Of a DNA stretch of 64,000 nt, positions 53,613 to 63,980 are shown piece after piece. The translations under genes were made by a program, and so were the position numbers. Numbering within the stretch: position 1 is the stretch's first letter; every line of letters starts with the position of its first letter. This DNA is from Campylobacter concisus (lineage in GTDB: Bacteria; Campylobacterota; Campylobacteria; Campylobacterales; Campylobacteraceae), in NCBI RefSeq assembly GCF_003048835.2, contig NZ_CP060705.1, positions 1,488,001 through 1,552,000 on the forward strand. The letters run 5' to 3'. Under the pieces are notes generated by a model. The model did no database searches, was not told the origin of the DNA, and saw only the letters and a list, made by a program, of their open reading frames with translations.

Positions 53613-54371
53613 TTACTCTTCACTGCCTTCGTTGATACCAAAAAATGTATCTGTGTGGATATTTTCAAATGCTGCTTTAAGCGATGTAAAGAGCTTTGGA
53701 TTTTCTTTTTCTAAATTTGCCAAAAGCTGCTTGGTCTCATATCTAGCGTGCGGCATCTTCACGTCAAATCTCATCGCAGGACACGCCTCATCGCCAACAA
53801 CTCTTAGCTCATTTTTGATCGCATTTTCGCGAAGTTGTCTTTCGCGCACAAAGATAAATGGCCTGATCACGACGATGCCATTTTTGGCTCTGTATTTTGG
53901 AGCAAGCGTCCTTAGCGCGCCATTGTAGGTAAAATTCATAAAAAAGCTCTCGGCTGCGTCGTCTAAATGGTGAGCGATCGCAAGCTTGTTAAAGCCGTGC
54001 TTTAGCGCATATGTATAGAGATAGCCTCTTCTCATGCGTGAGAAAAAGCTGCAAAAGCTAGAATTTTTGCGGATCTTCTCCTTTGATATCTCAAATATCG
54101 AGCTATCTATCACCTCGTGCTCTATGCCGTGCTCGTTGCAGTGTTTTGTAAGATACGCGTAGTCTTCGCCCATGCCGTAGCTTAGCGTCACAGCCTTAAA
54201 CTCAAATTTCTCAGGCGTGACGTTTTGCACATGTTTTAGCACGTGAGCGAGCGCGAGGCTATCTTTACCGCCACTAAGGCCGAGTAAGATCTTATCTCCG
54301 CCCTCTATCATCTTGTATCTAGCGTTTGTCTGACCAACCTGCCTTAGTAGCCTTTTGCTAAGCTCTATCAT
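53613..54371 (-). CDS. TtcA-like PP-loop ATPase (tRNA thiolation family) with reduced cysteines
   Basis: A 252-residue protein of the TtcA/TilS N-type PP-loop family with LSGGKDSLALAHVLKHV (SGGKDS 33-38) and LAIAHHLDDAAESFFMN. TtcA makes 2-thiocytidine-32 in tRNA with a [4Fe-4S] cluster held by two CxxC-type sites. Here the first reads CSFFSRMRRG (second Cys replaced by Phe) and the second EACPAMRFD (one Cys). The cluster ligands are therefore incomplete, and function or substrate may differ from TtcA. It overlaps mtnN by 4 nt, at the end of the slyD-fabD-mtnN unit. Confidence 0.8.
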   Translation of the reverse strand: MIELSKRLLRQVGQTNARYKMIEGGDKILLGLSGGKDSLALAHVLKHVQNVTPEKFEFKAVTLSYGMGEDYAYLTKHCNEHGIEHEVIDSSIFEISKEKIRKNSSFCSFFSRMRRGYLYTYALKHGFNKLAIAHHLDDAAESFFMNFTYNGALRTLAPKYRAKNGIVVIRPFIFVRERQLRENAIKNELRVVGDEACPAMRFDVKMPHARYETKQLLANLEKENPKLFTSLKAAFENIHTDTFFGINEGSEE

Positions 54372-55051
54372 AAGCTCTCCACTATTTCTAGGATAAATTT
54401 AGCGCTCACGTTTGCTGAGTCTTGCAAGAATTTATCAAAGTCAAACTCAGCCTCGTTGCCAGCTCCGTCGCTGATGGCTCTAAGGATGAAAAATGGCACG
54501 CCAAGCGTCTCGCAAACTAGCGCAACGCTCGCACCCTCCATCTCGGTAGCACTAGCGTTAAATATCTTTTTTATCCACTCTTTTTTCTCGTTGTCACAGA
54601 TGAACTGATCGCCAGTTGCAATGATGCCTGAATTTAGCCTCATGCCCTTTTTACTAGCGACATTTTTAGCTAGCTCATTTAGATCCTCATCACTCTTGAC
54701 AAAGATACTTGTCCCTGGCACAAAGCCGTATGGATGTCCAAAAGCTGTGATGTCAAGGTCGTGCTGCACAAGGCTGGTGGCATATAGCATATCGCCTATT
54801 TTCAAATTCTCATCAAGCGAGCCAGCAACGCCTGTAAAAAGCAGCTTTGAAGCCTTAAATTTCTCTATCATCAAGGTCGCAGTGATCGCCGCATTTACCT
54901 TGCCGATCTTCGAATAGGCGATGACTAGGTTCTTACCTTTGTAGTTTGCTTCATAAAATTTATTATTTGCATATTCGGTAGTTTTATACTCGCCAACCAT
55001 CTCAAGGATCGGCGTTATCTCCTCTTGCATCGCTCCAAGTATAGCTATCAT
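54368..55051 (-). CDS. mtnN: MTA/SAH (and aminodeoxyfutalosine) nucleosidase
   Basis: A 227-residue nucleosidase. The N-terminal IAILGAMQEEITPILE with its catalytic Glu, ATEMEGASVALVC (the ribose-binding ME pair, near 170) and AISDGAGNEAEFDF with the catalytic Asp are present. It hydrolyses methylthioadenosine and S-adenosylhomocysteine, feeding AI-2 production. In Campylobacter and Helicobacter the same enzyme cleaves 6-amino-6-deoxyfutalosine for menaquinone, which fits mqnC at 2716. It overlaps fabD and the TtcA-like gene by 4 nt each. Confidence 0.94.
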   Translation of the reverse strand: MIAILGAMQEEITPILEMVGEYKTTEYANNKFYEANYKGKNLVIAYSKIGKVNAAITATLMIEKFKASKLLFTGVAGSLDENLKIGDMLYATSLVQHDLDITAFGHPYGFVPGTSIFVKSDEDLNELAKNVASKKGMRLNSGIIATGDQFICDNEKKEWIKKIFNASATEMEGASVALVCETLGVPFFILRAISDGAGNEAEFDFDKFLQDSANVSAKFILEIVESL

Positions 55052-55977
55052 CTCTCCTCCAATATCTTCACAACCTCTTCAAGGCTCGCCATGTCAGTGA
55101 CGCTATATGTCGGTTTTTCTGTGATCTTTTTGTTTATTCCTTTTAGTGTCGTAGCACCTAGCTCGATAAAGCAATCAACCTCGTTTTCGTAATTTTTGAT
55201 GCTTTGCTTGTAGCAAACAGGCTTTATGAGCTGCTCTTTTAAAAGCACTAATGCTTCGTTTTTATCAGTATAAATTTTCGCATTTACGTTTGAAACGACT
55301 GAGTCAAAATTTGCAGCCAAAACTCCCTCAAGCTCGCTTGCCAGCCTAACGCTAGCTGGCTCAAGTATCGGGCAGTGGCTAGCTACTGACATATTTAAAA
55401 GCATCGCTCTTTTGGCACCTGCTTCTTTAAATTTAGCTTCATAGCTTGCGAGATCAGCCCTCACGCCAGCTACTACTATCTGGCCGTCGCAGTTATAGTT
55501 TGCAGCATAAATTTTCAAGCCCTCATTTTGTGCGTTTTTGCAAATTTCCTCAACGACCTCGTCGCTAAGACCTAGCACTACCATCATGCCAGCATCTTTA
55601 CCAACACAAGCCTCTTGCATAAATTTACCACGTAAATTTACAAGTCTAATGGCATCAACAAAGCCAAATGCACCACTAACCGCAAGGGCTGTAAACTCAC
55701 CAAGTGAGTGGCCTAGGCTAAATTCTGGCTTGGCCTTGATAAAATTTGAAAATGCCAAGTAGCTCATAAGCGAGTTTAAAACGATAGCGGGTTGGGTAAA
55801 TTCTGTCTTGTCTAGTTTGTCATTTTGTGTAAATAAAAGCTCTTTAAAATCAATGCCAGTTTGGTTAGAAGCGTCGTTTAAAAGTAGCTGGGCTGAAGAG
55901 AAATTTTCGTAAAATTCTTTTCCCATACCAATATTTTGCGAGCCTTGGCCCGCAAAAATAAAAGCAAATTTCTTCAT
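55048..55977 (-). CDS. fabD: Malonyl-CoA:ACP transacylase
   Basis: A 309-residue fatty-acid synthesis enzyme. GQGSQNIGMGKEFYENF at the N-terminus, the nucleophile motif GHSLGEFTALAVSGA (Ser near 91) and the catalytic-His region MSVASHCPILEPA are present. It starts 9 bases after the slyD stop and overlaps mtnN by 4 nt. Confidence 0.95.
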   Translation of the reverse strand: MKKFAFIFAGQGSQNIGMGKEFYENFSSAQLLLNDASNQTGIDFKELLFTQNDKLDKTEFTQPAIVLNSLMSYLAFSNFIKAKPEFSLGHSLGEFTALAVSGAFGFVDAIRLVNLRGKFMQEACVGKDAGMMVVLGLSDEVVEEICKNAQNEGLKIYAANYNCDGQIVVAGVRADLASYEAKFKEAGAKRAMLLNMSVASHCPILEPASVRLASELEGVLAANFDSVVSNVNAKIYTDKNEALVLLKEQLIKPVCYKQSIKNYENEVDCFIELGATTLKGINKKITEKPTYSVTDMASLEEVVKILEER

Positions 55978-55986
55978 TTTGGTTTC

Positions 55987-56565
55987 TTAATGGTGGTGAT
56001 GTCCGTGTCCGCCACAACCGCAGCCGCCTTCGCCGTGTCCGTGACCGCCGCAGCACTCATGCTCGTGACCATGGTCATGACCGCCACAACCGCAAGTGTG
56101 TGTGCCAGCTACCATGCCAGTAGCTTTTTCATCTTCAGTAGCTTCTCTAACTTCTACGATCTCGACATTAAATAATAAGTCTTTGCCAGCGTATGGGTGG
56201 TTAAAATCAACTGTCACTTCGTCATCTTTGATTTCTTTAACGATGACGCGAACACTTGAGCCATCTTCATTTTGACCAAAAAGCTCCATGCTTTCATGTA
56301 GGTCTATACCGGCAAATTGCTCTTTTGGAAGTGATTGGATGGCGTCATTATTGTATTCACCACAACCCTCAGCTGCTTTGATATTTATAGTAGCTTTGTC
56401 GCCTGATTTTAGTTTGCTAACTTCTTCTTCAAGCTTTTCTATAATGTGACCATGTCCTGTAATAAAAGAAATTTGACCACCTTCTTGCATATTTGACTCT
56501 AAAATTTCGCCAGTATTAGCGTCTTTTAGCTCATAAAACATAGTTATAACTTGATCTTTACTCAC
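55987..56565 (-). CDS. slyD: FKBP-type peptidyl-prolyl isomerase SlyD with His/Cys-rich tail
   Basis: A 192-residue SlyD. The FKBP core (GQISFITGHGHIIEKLEE, VSKLKSGDKATI) has the IF chaperone domain inserted near 75-120 (VDFNHPYAGKDLLFNVEIV follows it). The last 35 residues are His/Cys/Gly-rich (GTHTCGCGGHDHGHEHECC and onward, ending HHHH), a nickel-binding tail that supplies hydrogenase and urease maturation in related bacteria. The start is a GTG at 56565 behind AAGGAG. It is first in the slyD-fabD-mtnN-ttcA-like operon. Confidence 0.93.
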   Translation of the reverse strand: MSKDQVITMFYELKDANTGEILESNMQEGGQISFITGHGHIIEKLEEEVSKLKSGDKATINIKAAEGCGEYNNDAIQSLPKEQFAGIDLHESMELFGQNEDGSSVRVIVKEIKDDEVTVDFNHPYAGKDLLFNVEIVEVREATEDEKATGMVAGTHTCGCGGHDHGHEHECCGGHGHGEGGCGCGGHGHHHH

Positions 56566-56602
56566 AATAATCTCCTTGGAATTTAGTTTTGATTAATGTG
56601 AG

Positions 56603-56608
56603 ATTATA
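56603..56608 (-). promoter_or_regulatory. -10 box TATAAT for slyD operon
   Basis: Minus-strand TATAAT 37 bases before the GTG start, between cpoB and slyD. Confidence 0.5.
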
Positions 56609-56626
56609 TCTAAAAAAGAGTAAATT

Positions 56627-57469
56627 TTAGTTTCTGTTGGGAGCAGCTTTGGCTTCTTTGCTATCTGGATAGCCTACTTTTAAAGCCTTATAAAATCTAT
56701 TTGCACTTTGAGTATCGCCGATCTTATCAAAGCTTATAGCTGTGTGATACAAAAGTTTTGGAGTGTAGTCAGCCTTATCTTCACTTTGTATACTTTTTTT
56801 ATAGTATTGTATGGCTGTGCTGTATGATTTTTGACTATAAGCAACTTCACCTAGATAATAATTTGAAGCACCAGTTTTATAGCCTTTTTTATTTAAGTAT
56901 TCAAAATATTCAGCTGCTTCTGTACTATTACCAGAATTTAATAGTTTAATGCCGTCAGCTAAAATATCCTTGTCGCTTTTGCCACTAAAATTTGAAGTTG
57001 GCTTATTTTGTTGTTTTGGATTTGCATTTTGCTTTGGTTGAGCAGCATTTTTATCCATTATCGCACCTAATTTATTTAAGGCAGCAGTAATGTTTCTATA
57101 GTTTTTATCTTGTATATCTCTAGTCTCATCAACGTAAGCTTTTAGCGATGTTAAACTTACACCAGAATCGCTTATACCACCATTTACTTTGGTTTCAATA
57201 TCGTTCATTCTTTGCTCAAGCTTATTCATCCTGGCACTCATGCTCTCAATTAAGCTTTGCAAACCTTGAAGTTGTTCTGAAACATTATCCATGTTTTCTT
57301 CGATATTTTGAACGCTTCTTTTGTTGCTCAGAGTTGCTTTTTCATCATCTGTTAGTCCATACGGATTTGCGCTGTCCATATTGCCTGCGTCAAATGCTGA
57401 AACTTCTTGGGCTGAACCTATAGAGAAAGCGGCTCCAAGAAGAGCCGCAATGATTATTTTTTTATTCAT
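56627..57469 (-). CDS. cpoB: Tol-Pal coordinator CpoB/YbgF
   Basis: A 280-residue periplasmic protein with signal peptide (MNKKIIIAALLGAAFSIGSAQ), a trimerising coiled coil (about 55-150) and three C-terminal TPR repeats (SDKDILADGIKLLNSGNSTE, YYLGEVAYSQKSYSTAIQYY, LLYHTAISFDKIGDTQSANR). It links Tol-Pal function to septal peptidoglycan synthesis in E. coli. It is the last gene of the tolQ-to-cpoB run, 13 bases after pal. Confidence 0.92.
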   Translation of the reverse strand: MNKKIIIAALLGAAFSIGSAQEVSAFDAGNMDSANPYGLTDDEKATLSNKRSVQNIEENMDNVSEQLQGLQSLIESMSARMNKLEQRMNDIETKVNGGISDSGVSLTSLKAYVDETRDIQDKNYRNITAALNKLGAIMDKNAAQPKQNANPKQQNKPTSNFSGKSDKDILADGIKLLNSGNSTEAAEYFEYLNKKGYKTGASNYYLGEVAYSQKSYSTAIQYYKKSIQSEDKADYTPKLLYHTAISFDKIGDTQSANRFYKALKVGYPDSKEAKAAPNRN

Positions 57470-57482
57470 TATTACTTACAGA

Positions 57483-57989
57483 TTAAGGAAGTACTTTGAA
57501 ATCTGCACGTCTGTTTTGAGCGTCGCAAGCTTTTGTTTTGTCTGTACAAACTGGGTTGCTTTCGCCAAAGCTTACTACAGCGATTCTATCAGCGCTAACG
57601 CCATTTCTTACAAGAGCATCTTTAGCACTTTTAGCACGTTTTAGACCAAGAGCATAGTTATACTCATCTGTACCCCACTCATCGCAGTTACCTTCTACTT
57701 TTATAGAAAGAGCTTGAGCGTCAGCTTGGTTGAATACTGATGCATTTGAGCTAACAACACCTTGTTGATCAGCTTTGATGTTAAATTTATCAAAGTCAAA
57801 GTATACACTTTTAACTTGGCTCTCGATGTTAGCGATAAGAGCTGCTAATCTATCAGCATCACTCATGCTACCTGAGTTATCTGCAGATTGATTTGAATTT
57901 GCATTCATATCAACTTCAGGGTTTTTAGAGCTACAACCGCTCAACAATAAAGTTGCAACTGCAACACTTGCTAGAACTACTTTTTTCAT
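57483..57989 (-). CDS. pal: Peptidoglycan-associated lipoprotein Pal
   Basis: A 168-residue lipoprotein with lipobox LLSGC and an OmpA-like peptidoglycan-binding domain (VYFDFDKFNI, IKVEGNCDEWGTDEYNYALG, KRAKSAKDAL, NRRADFKVL). It anchors the outer membrane to the wall and binds TolB. An AAGGATAAGGA site and a TATAAT at 58019-58024 suggest that it is also transcribed separately at high level. Confidence 0.96.
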   Translation of the reverse strand: MKKVVLASVAVATLLLSGCSSKNPEVDMNANSNQSADNSGSMSDADRLAALIANIESQVKSVYFDFDKFNIKADQQGVVSSNASVFNQADAQALSIKVEGNCDEWGTDEYNYALGLKRAKSAKDALVRNGVSADRIAVVSFGESNPVCTDKTKACDAQNRRADFKVLP

Positions 57990-58018
57990 TCCTTATCCTT
58001 TTTGAAAAATTTGGTCGA

Positions 58019-58024
58019 ATTATA
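58019..58024 (-). promoter_or_regulatory. -10 box TATAAT internal to the tol operon, for pal-cpoB
   Basis: Minus-strand CTATAATTC in the 63-base gap between tolB and pal, 30 bases before the pal ATG. Confidence 0.5.
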
Positions 58025-58052
58025 GCATATTTTTTTAAATATTATCAGAATA

Positions 58053-59309
58053 TTACCAATCAATAGATTGAATTTTACCTACTTTTAGTGGAAATTGGAA
58101 ACTTCTGTTCTCATTTAATCTAACAACGCCAAGCGAGCTTTGACCGCCAAGTTCTTTGATAAATACGACACTTTGACCATCACTTGAAAATCTTGGATAG
58201 TTATTTTTACCATTTGCTGTAAGCTGACGGATAAAATCTGTTTGAGTTGAGATCAGATAGATATTAAAGCCACCACTAGCCTCTCTACTTGAATAAACTA
58301 CATAGTTTTCAAAAGTGCTTACTGAGTTGTTGTTTTTACCATGAAATACCATTTGCTCAACACTTCCGCCTGAAGTTGCAGGTGTTGCGAAGATGTTAGG
58401 ATATCCAAGTCTATCTGAGACAAAAACTATTCTGCTGTCATTATCTACAAAATTTCCATTTACGTCAATGCCTGGATAGTTTGTTATCTGAGTTAAATTC
58501 TTACTACCTGTGTTGTAGATAAAAATATCTGGCTGATCTTTTGGCGCCATAGTTAATAAAATTTTGCTTCCATCTTTGCTAACGTCTGAAGCTATAAGCA
58601 TACCAACGCTGTCGATTATCTTCGTTTTTGTGCCTGAATTTAGGTCATATCTAAACAAAGTTGGTTTGTTATTTACATAAGATGTATAGTAAAATTTACT
58701 TTGATCAGCGCCTGCCCATTTAGGGAAGATGTTTAGACCACCGCTTACGATTGTCTTTTGATATGTAAGCGTGTAATCAGCCACTATAATAGAGCTTTGG
58801 CGAGCAGAGGTATATTTAGCTAGGATGATAAATTTCTCCATCCAACCAACTGGTGGTAAATTTAGCTCATTTGTTAGCTCAACTATACTTTTGTGTGCTA
58901 AAAACGGATACTTCGCACCATCAGGCATGTTATATACTCTCTCATACCTTGTAGTTGCAGTCTTTGCATCGATGAGTTTTACTCTTAAAGTAAGAGGTGA
59001 GCCCATAGAACCCTCAAGAGCATATCTAAAGATAAGCTCAACACCTTTGTCGCTCATTGTATTTGTAGCTGCAGTTCCTTCATAGGTTGAAGGCACGTGA
59101 TCTTCGATAACTTCAAAGTCAGAGCTAACTTTCAAGTCGCCTAGCATGATCTTAAAGAATTTATCTTTAAAGCCTGCATCACTAACAGCTGTAGTTGCAT
59201 CTTGCAAAGCTATCTTTGGCAAAGCAACACCTTGGTTTACAACAGATATCGTCGCATCAGCAGCATAAAGCCCTAGAGCAACGCACAAAAAAAGAAAAAT
59301 TTTCTTCAT
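58053..59309 (-). CDS. tolB: Periplasmic protein TolB
   Basis: A 418-residue protein with a signal peptide (MKKIFLFLCVALGLYAADA), an N-terminal domain and a six-bladed beta propeller with WD-like blades (SKDGSKILLTMAPKDQPDIF, VDNDSRIVFVSDRLGYPNIF, FSSDGQSVVFI). It couples Pal to TolA. It lies 24 bases after tolA. Confidence 0.94.
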   Translation of the reverse strand: MKKIFLFLCVALGLYAADATISVVNQGVALPKIALQDATTAVSDAGFKDKFFKIMLGDLKVSSDFEVIEDHVPSTYEGTAATNTMSDKGVELIFRYALEGSMGSPLTLRVKLIDAKTATTRYERVYNMPDGAKYPFLAHKSIVELTNELNLPPVGWMEKFIILAKYTSARQSSIIVADYTLTYQKTIVSGGLNIFPKWAGADQSKFYYTSYVNNKPTLFRYDLNSGTKTKIIDSVGMLIASDVSKDGSKILLTMAPKDQPDIFIYNTGSKNLTQITNYPGIDVNGNFVDNDSRIVFVSDRLGYPNIFATPATSGGSVEQMVFHGKNNNSVSTFENYVVYSSREASGGFNIYLISTQTDFIRQLTANGKNNYPRFSSDGQSVVFIKELGGQSSLGVVRLNENRSFQFPLKVGKIQSIDW

Positions 59310-59333
59310 CTCTACTCCGTAAATTTATAAATT

Positions 59334-60281
59334 TTAGTTTATTTTATCTTCTAAATTTAAATTAAAAGTAGTACTTTTGTCTGGATTAAATGGAAATTTC
59401 TCTGCAGTAAGCTTTTCCAGGCACTCTCTAACCTTTGCATTAAACTCTTCATTGTATGATAGCTCTAAAATTTCATAGTTGAAATTTCCACTTTGATCTA
59501 TCATGACTTTTACCTTAGCTATATTTGCAGAGTCAGCTTTATAGCTTTGCCATCTTCTTTGAATTTGTTTTGTTATGGCTCCCATCAATGGATCATAAGT
59601 GCCGGTCATTTGTGACTTTGGAGCTGTTGGGTTTTGATCTATCTTTAAACTCTTAATTATGTCGCTAGCCTCTTTTGCAGCTTTTGAGCTAGAAGCCTCG
59701 CTTTTTTTGCGGCTTTGCACTTTATTTTCAGCCTTTTTTATACCATCATCTTTTTTAAGCTTAGTCGAGTCTATGTCACTAAAAAGGTCTTTTATATTTG
59801 GCTCTTTCGGTTTTGGCTTTTCAACTGGCTTTGGTGTAGGTTTAGGCTCAGGTTTAGGCTCTGGCTTAACATCCTCTTTAGGCTCTTCGCTAGGTTTTGG
59901 GATTTCAGGCTTTGGTTCTGGTTTTTTAGGCTCAGGCTTTGGCTCTTCTTTTGGAGGAGTTGGCAAGCTTGGGGTTGGCAATGGCTCATCTGGCACAACA
60001 GGTTTATTTGTGGTCTCTTGTTTATCTTCTTCTGACTCTTTTTTTGGTTCTGGCTTTGTCTCTTTTACGACCTCTTTTGCTTGTTTTGGCGCTTTTATGG
60101 TTTGATCAACTTCTCTATCAACCATAACTACATCCATAATAGCATCTTTGTCATCAGTATATTTTTTAGGAGGTTCGCTAAAAAAAGTAAGCTTTATAAA
60201 CAAAGCAAGCACAATGATAATGTAAATACAAAACGCTACAAAAAATGAACTAAGCGTTGGAAATTTAACTTTATTAGGCAT
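59334..60281 (-). CDS. tolA: TolA/TonB-type energy-transducing protein
   Basis: A 315-residue protein with one N-terminal membrane segment (about 10-30) and a long Pro/Lys/Glu linker (about 65-165, repeated KPEPKP/KPEIPKP units). The C-terminal domain (MGAITKQIQRRWQSYK...KVRECLEKLTAEKFPF) is of TolA type. It transmits TolQ-TolR energy to TolB-Pal. The proline-rich linker is TonB-like in composition, but the neighbours settle it as TolA. Confidence 0.92.
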   Translation of the reverse strand: MPNKVKFPTLSSFFVAFCIYIIIVLALFIKLTFFSEPPKKYTDDKDAIMDVVMVDREVDQTIKAPKQAKEVVKETKPEPKKESEEDKQETTNKPVVPDEPLPTPSLPTPPKEEPKPEPKKPEPKPEIPKPSEEPKEDVKPEPKPEPKPTPKPVEKPKPKEPNIKDLFSDIDSTKLKKDDGIKKAENKVQSRKKSEASSSKAAKEASDIIKSLKIDQNPTAPKSQMTGTYDPLMGAITKQIQRRWQSYKADSANIAKVKVMIDQSGNFNYEILELSYNEEFNAKVRECLEKLTAEKFPFNPDKSTTFNLNLEDKIN

Positions 60282-60282
60282 C

Positions 60283-60681
60283 TTAACCGTTTGTCTCTAA
60301 AGCTACTTTATTAAAACCAGCACCTTTTAAGATCTTTAATACAAACATAACATCATCGTATTTTAAATTTTTATCAGCCTTTATGTATATAGGCGAGGTT
60401 TTGTCATATTTTGCACTCATCAGCGCAATATTATCTGGGAGTTCAGCAAGGCTCATTGTACTTTGATCTATCCTAACTTGTCCTTGTGCATTTATAGAGA
60501 CTATAAGATCTTTTTGTTTGGATGTAGATGTCTTTGCCTTTGAGCCGTCTGGCAATGTTATATCTTCTTGATATGTTATAGTTGGCATTGTAACCATTAA
60601 AATAGCCAACAAAACAAGCATGATATCAACAAGAGGCGTTATGTTTAGCTCTGGTGTTTCGTCATCAAATTTAAGAGCCAT
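60283..60681 (-). CDS. tolR: TolR/ExbD-family protein
   Basis: A 132-residue protein with a single transmembrane helix carrying the essential aspartate (ELNITPLVDIMLVLLAILMV, near Asp 18) and a periplasmic domain. It forms the proton channel with TolQ, encoded directly before it. One base separates it from tolA. Confidence 0.94.
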   Translation of the reverse strand: MALKFDDETPELNITPLVDIMLVLLAILMVTMPTITYQEDITLPDGSKAKTSTSKQKDLIVSINAQGQVRIDQSTMSLAELPDNIALMSAKYDKTSPIYIKADKNLKYDDVMFVLKILKGAGFNKVALETNG

Positions 60682-61266
60682 CTATAACGTCTCATCATCT
60701 TTTTTAAGTGCTATCATAACGTCAGCTTGACGCTCGATAACGCTCATTAATTCATAAGCTTTTCTTTTTATAAGCAAGTTAAATGTATATGCTGGGATGG
60801 CAACAAAAATTCCACAACCTGTCGCAACAAGTGCTTCAGAGATAGCTGGGGCTATAACTCCAAGAGATGAACCTGCGCCATTTCCTAGCTGTGAAAATGT
60901 CTCCAAGATAGATACAACTGTTCCAAAAAGACCGATAAAAGGAGAAGTAGAAGCTATTACGCTAAGCCATGTAAGCCCACTTGTAGCATTCTTTTCTGCA
61001 ATGCTTATGCAGACATTTAGCTTTTCTTTTGAAATTCTACCGCTTGCGCATTTCTTTAAAGACGAGTCATTTGGTATATTCTTAGCACCCATAAGTAGTG
61101 CTTCAAGCGCATTTTGCTCGCGTTTTTGCCAAGCTCCTATGCCAGCCATTCTTGAAAAAAGAATTGTAAAACTAACTATAAAATATATTGACAACCAAGT
61201 TAAAACTATAATTGTAATAAAACTACTTCTTTGAATGTAATTTAAAAATATATCTATTCCGCCCAC
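60682..61266 (-). CDS. tolQ: TolQ/ExbB-family proton channel protein
   Basis: A 194-residue MotA/TolQ/ExbB protein with three membrane segments and the conserved IASTSPFIGLFGTVVSILETF (TM2) and GIFVAIPAYTFNLLIKRKA (TM3) motifs. It starts immediately after atpC, with no gap, so the tol genes may be read through from the atp operon. Confidence 0.94.
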   Translation of the reverse strand: MGGIDIFLNYIQRSSFITIIVLTWLSIYFIVSFTILFSRMAGIGAWQKREQNALEALLMGAKNIPNDSSLKKCASGRISKEKLNVCISIAEKNATSGLTWLSVIASTSPFIGLFGTVVSILETFSQLGNGAGSSLGVIAPAISEALVATGCGIFVAIPAYTFNLLIKRKAYELMSVIERQADVMIALKKDDETL

Positions 61267-61656
61267 TTATCTTGCTCTCACTACATTTTCCATTTTTGAT
61301 ATAGTTGCTGCAAAAGCATTTGTATCACTACTCATACTCTCTATCAAATTTCTAGCAGCTTCTAATGAATTTGCAAGCTCGCTTTCGCTATTTCCAGAGA
61401 CATAGACCGCGCCGTCAGCTAGTATAACTACTTTGCCCTCGTCAATCTTTGCATAGCCCCAGTTGATAGCAACTACATCGTGCTTTTTATGCTTATCTTC
61501 TATATCTATAATACCTGCTTTTAAAAGAGATATTAATGAGGCGTGGTTTGGTAAAACACCAAACTCACCCTCGCTACCTGGAAGCACTACACTACTCACG
61601 TCATCATTAAATATCTGACCTTGAGGAGTTACGATTTCTAAATGTAATTTATCCAT
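61267..61656 (-). CDS. atpC: ATP synthase epsilon subunit
   Basis: A 129-residue epsilon subunit with the beta-sandwich start LHLEIVTPQGQIFNDDVSSVVLPGSEGEFGVLPNHA-type sequence (residues 5-40) and a C-terminal helical part. It belongs to the F1 central stalk. It lies 18 bases after atpD and abuts tolQ. Confidence 0.95.
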   Translation of the reverse strand: MDKLHLEIVTPQGQIFNDDVSSVVLPGSEGEFGVLPNHASLISLLKAGIIDIEDKHKKHDVVAINWGYAKIDEGKVVILADGAVYVSGNSESELANSLEAARNLIESMSSDTNAFAATISKMENVVRAR

Positions 61657-61674
61657 TACGCTTCCTTTTTAAAT

Positions 61675-63072
<1,398 letters not shown>

Positions 63073-63083
63073 TCATACTCCTT

Positions 63084-63971
63084 TTATTTCATTGATTCAA
63101 CACCACTGATAATCTCGATAAGCTCAGTGGTAATAGACTCTTGTCTTGCTTTATTATAAGCAAGATTTAACTGTTTTACGCGCTCTTTAGCATTGTTTGT
63201 TGCATTATCCATAGCTTGCATTCTAGCGCTGTGCTCAGCCGCCAAAGAATCAACCAAAGCATAATACATACTATACTCAAAATATTTATTGAGCAATTCA
63301 TCCATAATCTTAGTATAGTTGTCTTCTGGTTCAAATTCCATCAAAGAATTTGTCTCAACCGCAACTATCTTAGACGGCTCAATAGGTACAATATCATTTA
63401 CTCTAATCTCTTGAGAAATCATATTTTTATAGCCATTGTGTATTAGCACGACCTTATCTGTTATGCCGTTTGTAAAATCATCAATGGCATCTTTTATGAT
63501 CTTTTGAGCTTTTTCATAAGTAGGAGAAGAGCTAGCTCCGACATAAGTCTCAAGTAGTTCAACACCTTGGAAATTGAAAAATTCTATACCTTTTTTACCA
63601 ACAGCTCTTAGTCTAACTTTGATCTTTTTGGCTTTTAGCTCATCGATCATGCGTCTAACTGTCTTTATAGTCTGGACGTTAAAGCCACCGCAAAGCCCTT
63701 TATCAGCCGTCACAAATATAATATCAACCTTTTCTACACTCTTTGTTGTATTAAAGAATTTACTCTCAGCCATAACTGAAGCGTATTGATTGATCTTATA
63801 AGCTATCTCTGATAAAACCTCATTGATCTTAAGTGCGTAAACTCTAGAGTAGCGTGCAGCCTCTTCAGCTTTACGAAGCTTTGCTGTTGAGACAAGCTTC
63901 ATCGCACGCGTCGTCTTTTGAGTGTTCTGGACGCTCTTGATCTTTCGTTTTATATCTTTTAAATTTGACAT
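63084..63971 (-). CDS. atpG: ATP synthase gamma subunit
   Basis: A 295-residue gamma subunit. The N-terminal [20 protein letters not shown] coiled coil and the C-terminal [15 protein letters not shown] helix match the family. It is the rotating shaft of F1. It starts 9 bases after the probable atpA stop. Confidence 0.96.
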   Translation of the reverse strand: MSNLKDIKRKIKSVQNTQKTTRAMKLVSTAKLRKAEEAARYSRVYALKINEVLSEIAYKINQYASVMAESKFFNTTKSVEKVDIIFVTADKGLCGGFNVQTIKTVRRMIDELKAKKIKVRLRAVGKKGIEFFNFQGVELLETYVGASSSPTYEKAQKIIKDAIDDFTNGITDKVVLIHNGYKNMISQEIRVNDIVPIEPSKIVAVETNSLMEFEPEDNYTKIMDELLNKYFEYSMYYALVDSLAAEHSARMQAMDNATNNAKERVKQLNLAYNKARQESITTELIEIISGVESMK

Positions 63972-63980
63972 ATCTTAGCC

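Noticed and set aside
59659-60127. Long plus-strand frames across the tolA linker
   Set aside because: They are antisense shadows of the Pro/Lys/Glu repeats of TolA; low complexity keeps several frames open. No ribosome-binding site or conserved motif.
57483-61656. tolQ-tolR-tolA being an ExbB-ExbD-TonB iron system
   Set aside because: tolB, pal and cpoB follow directly in order, and TolA has the TolA-type C-terminal domain; this is the Tol-Pal system.
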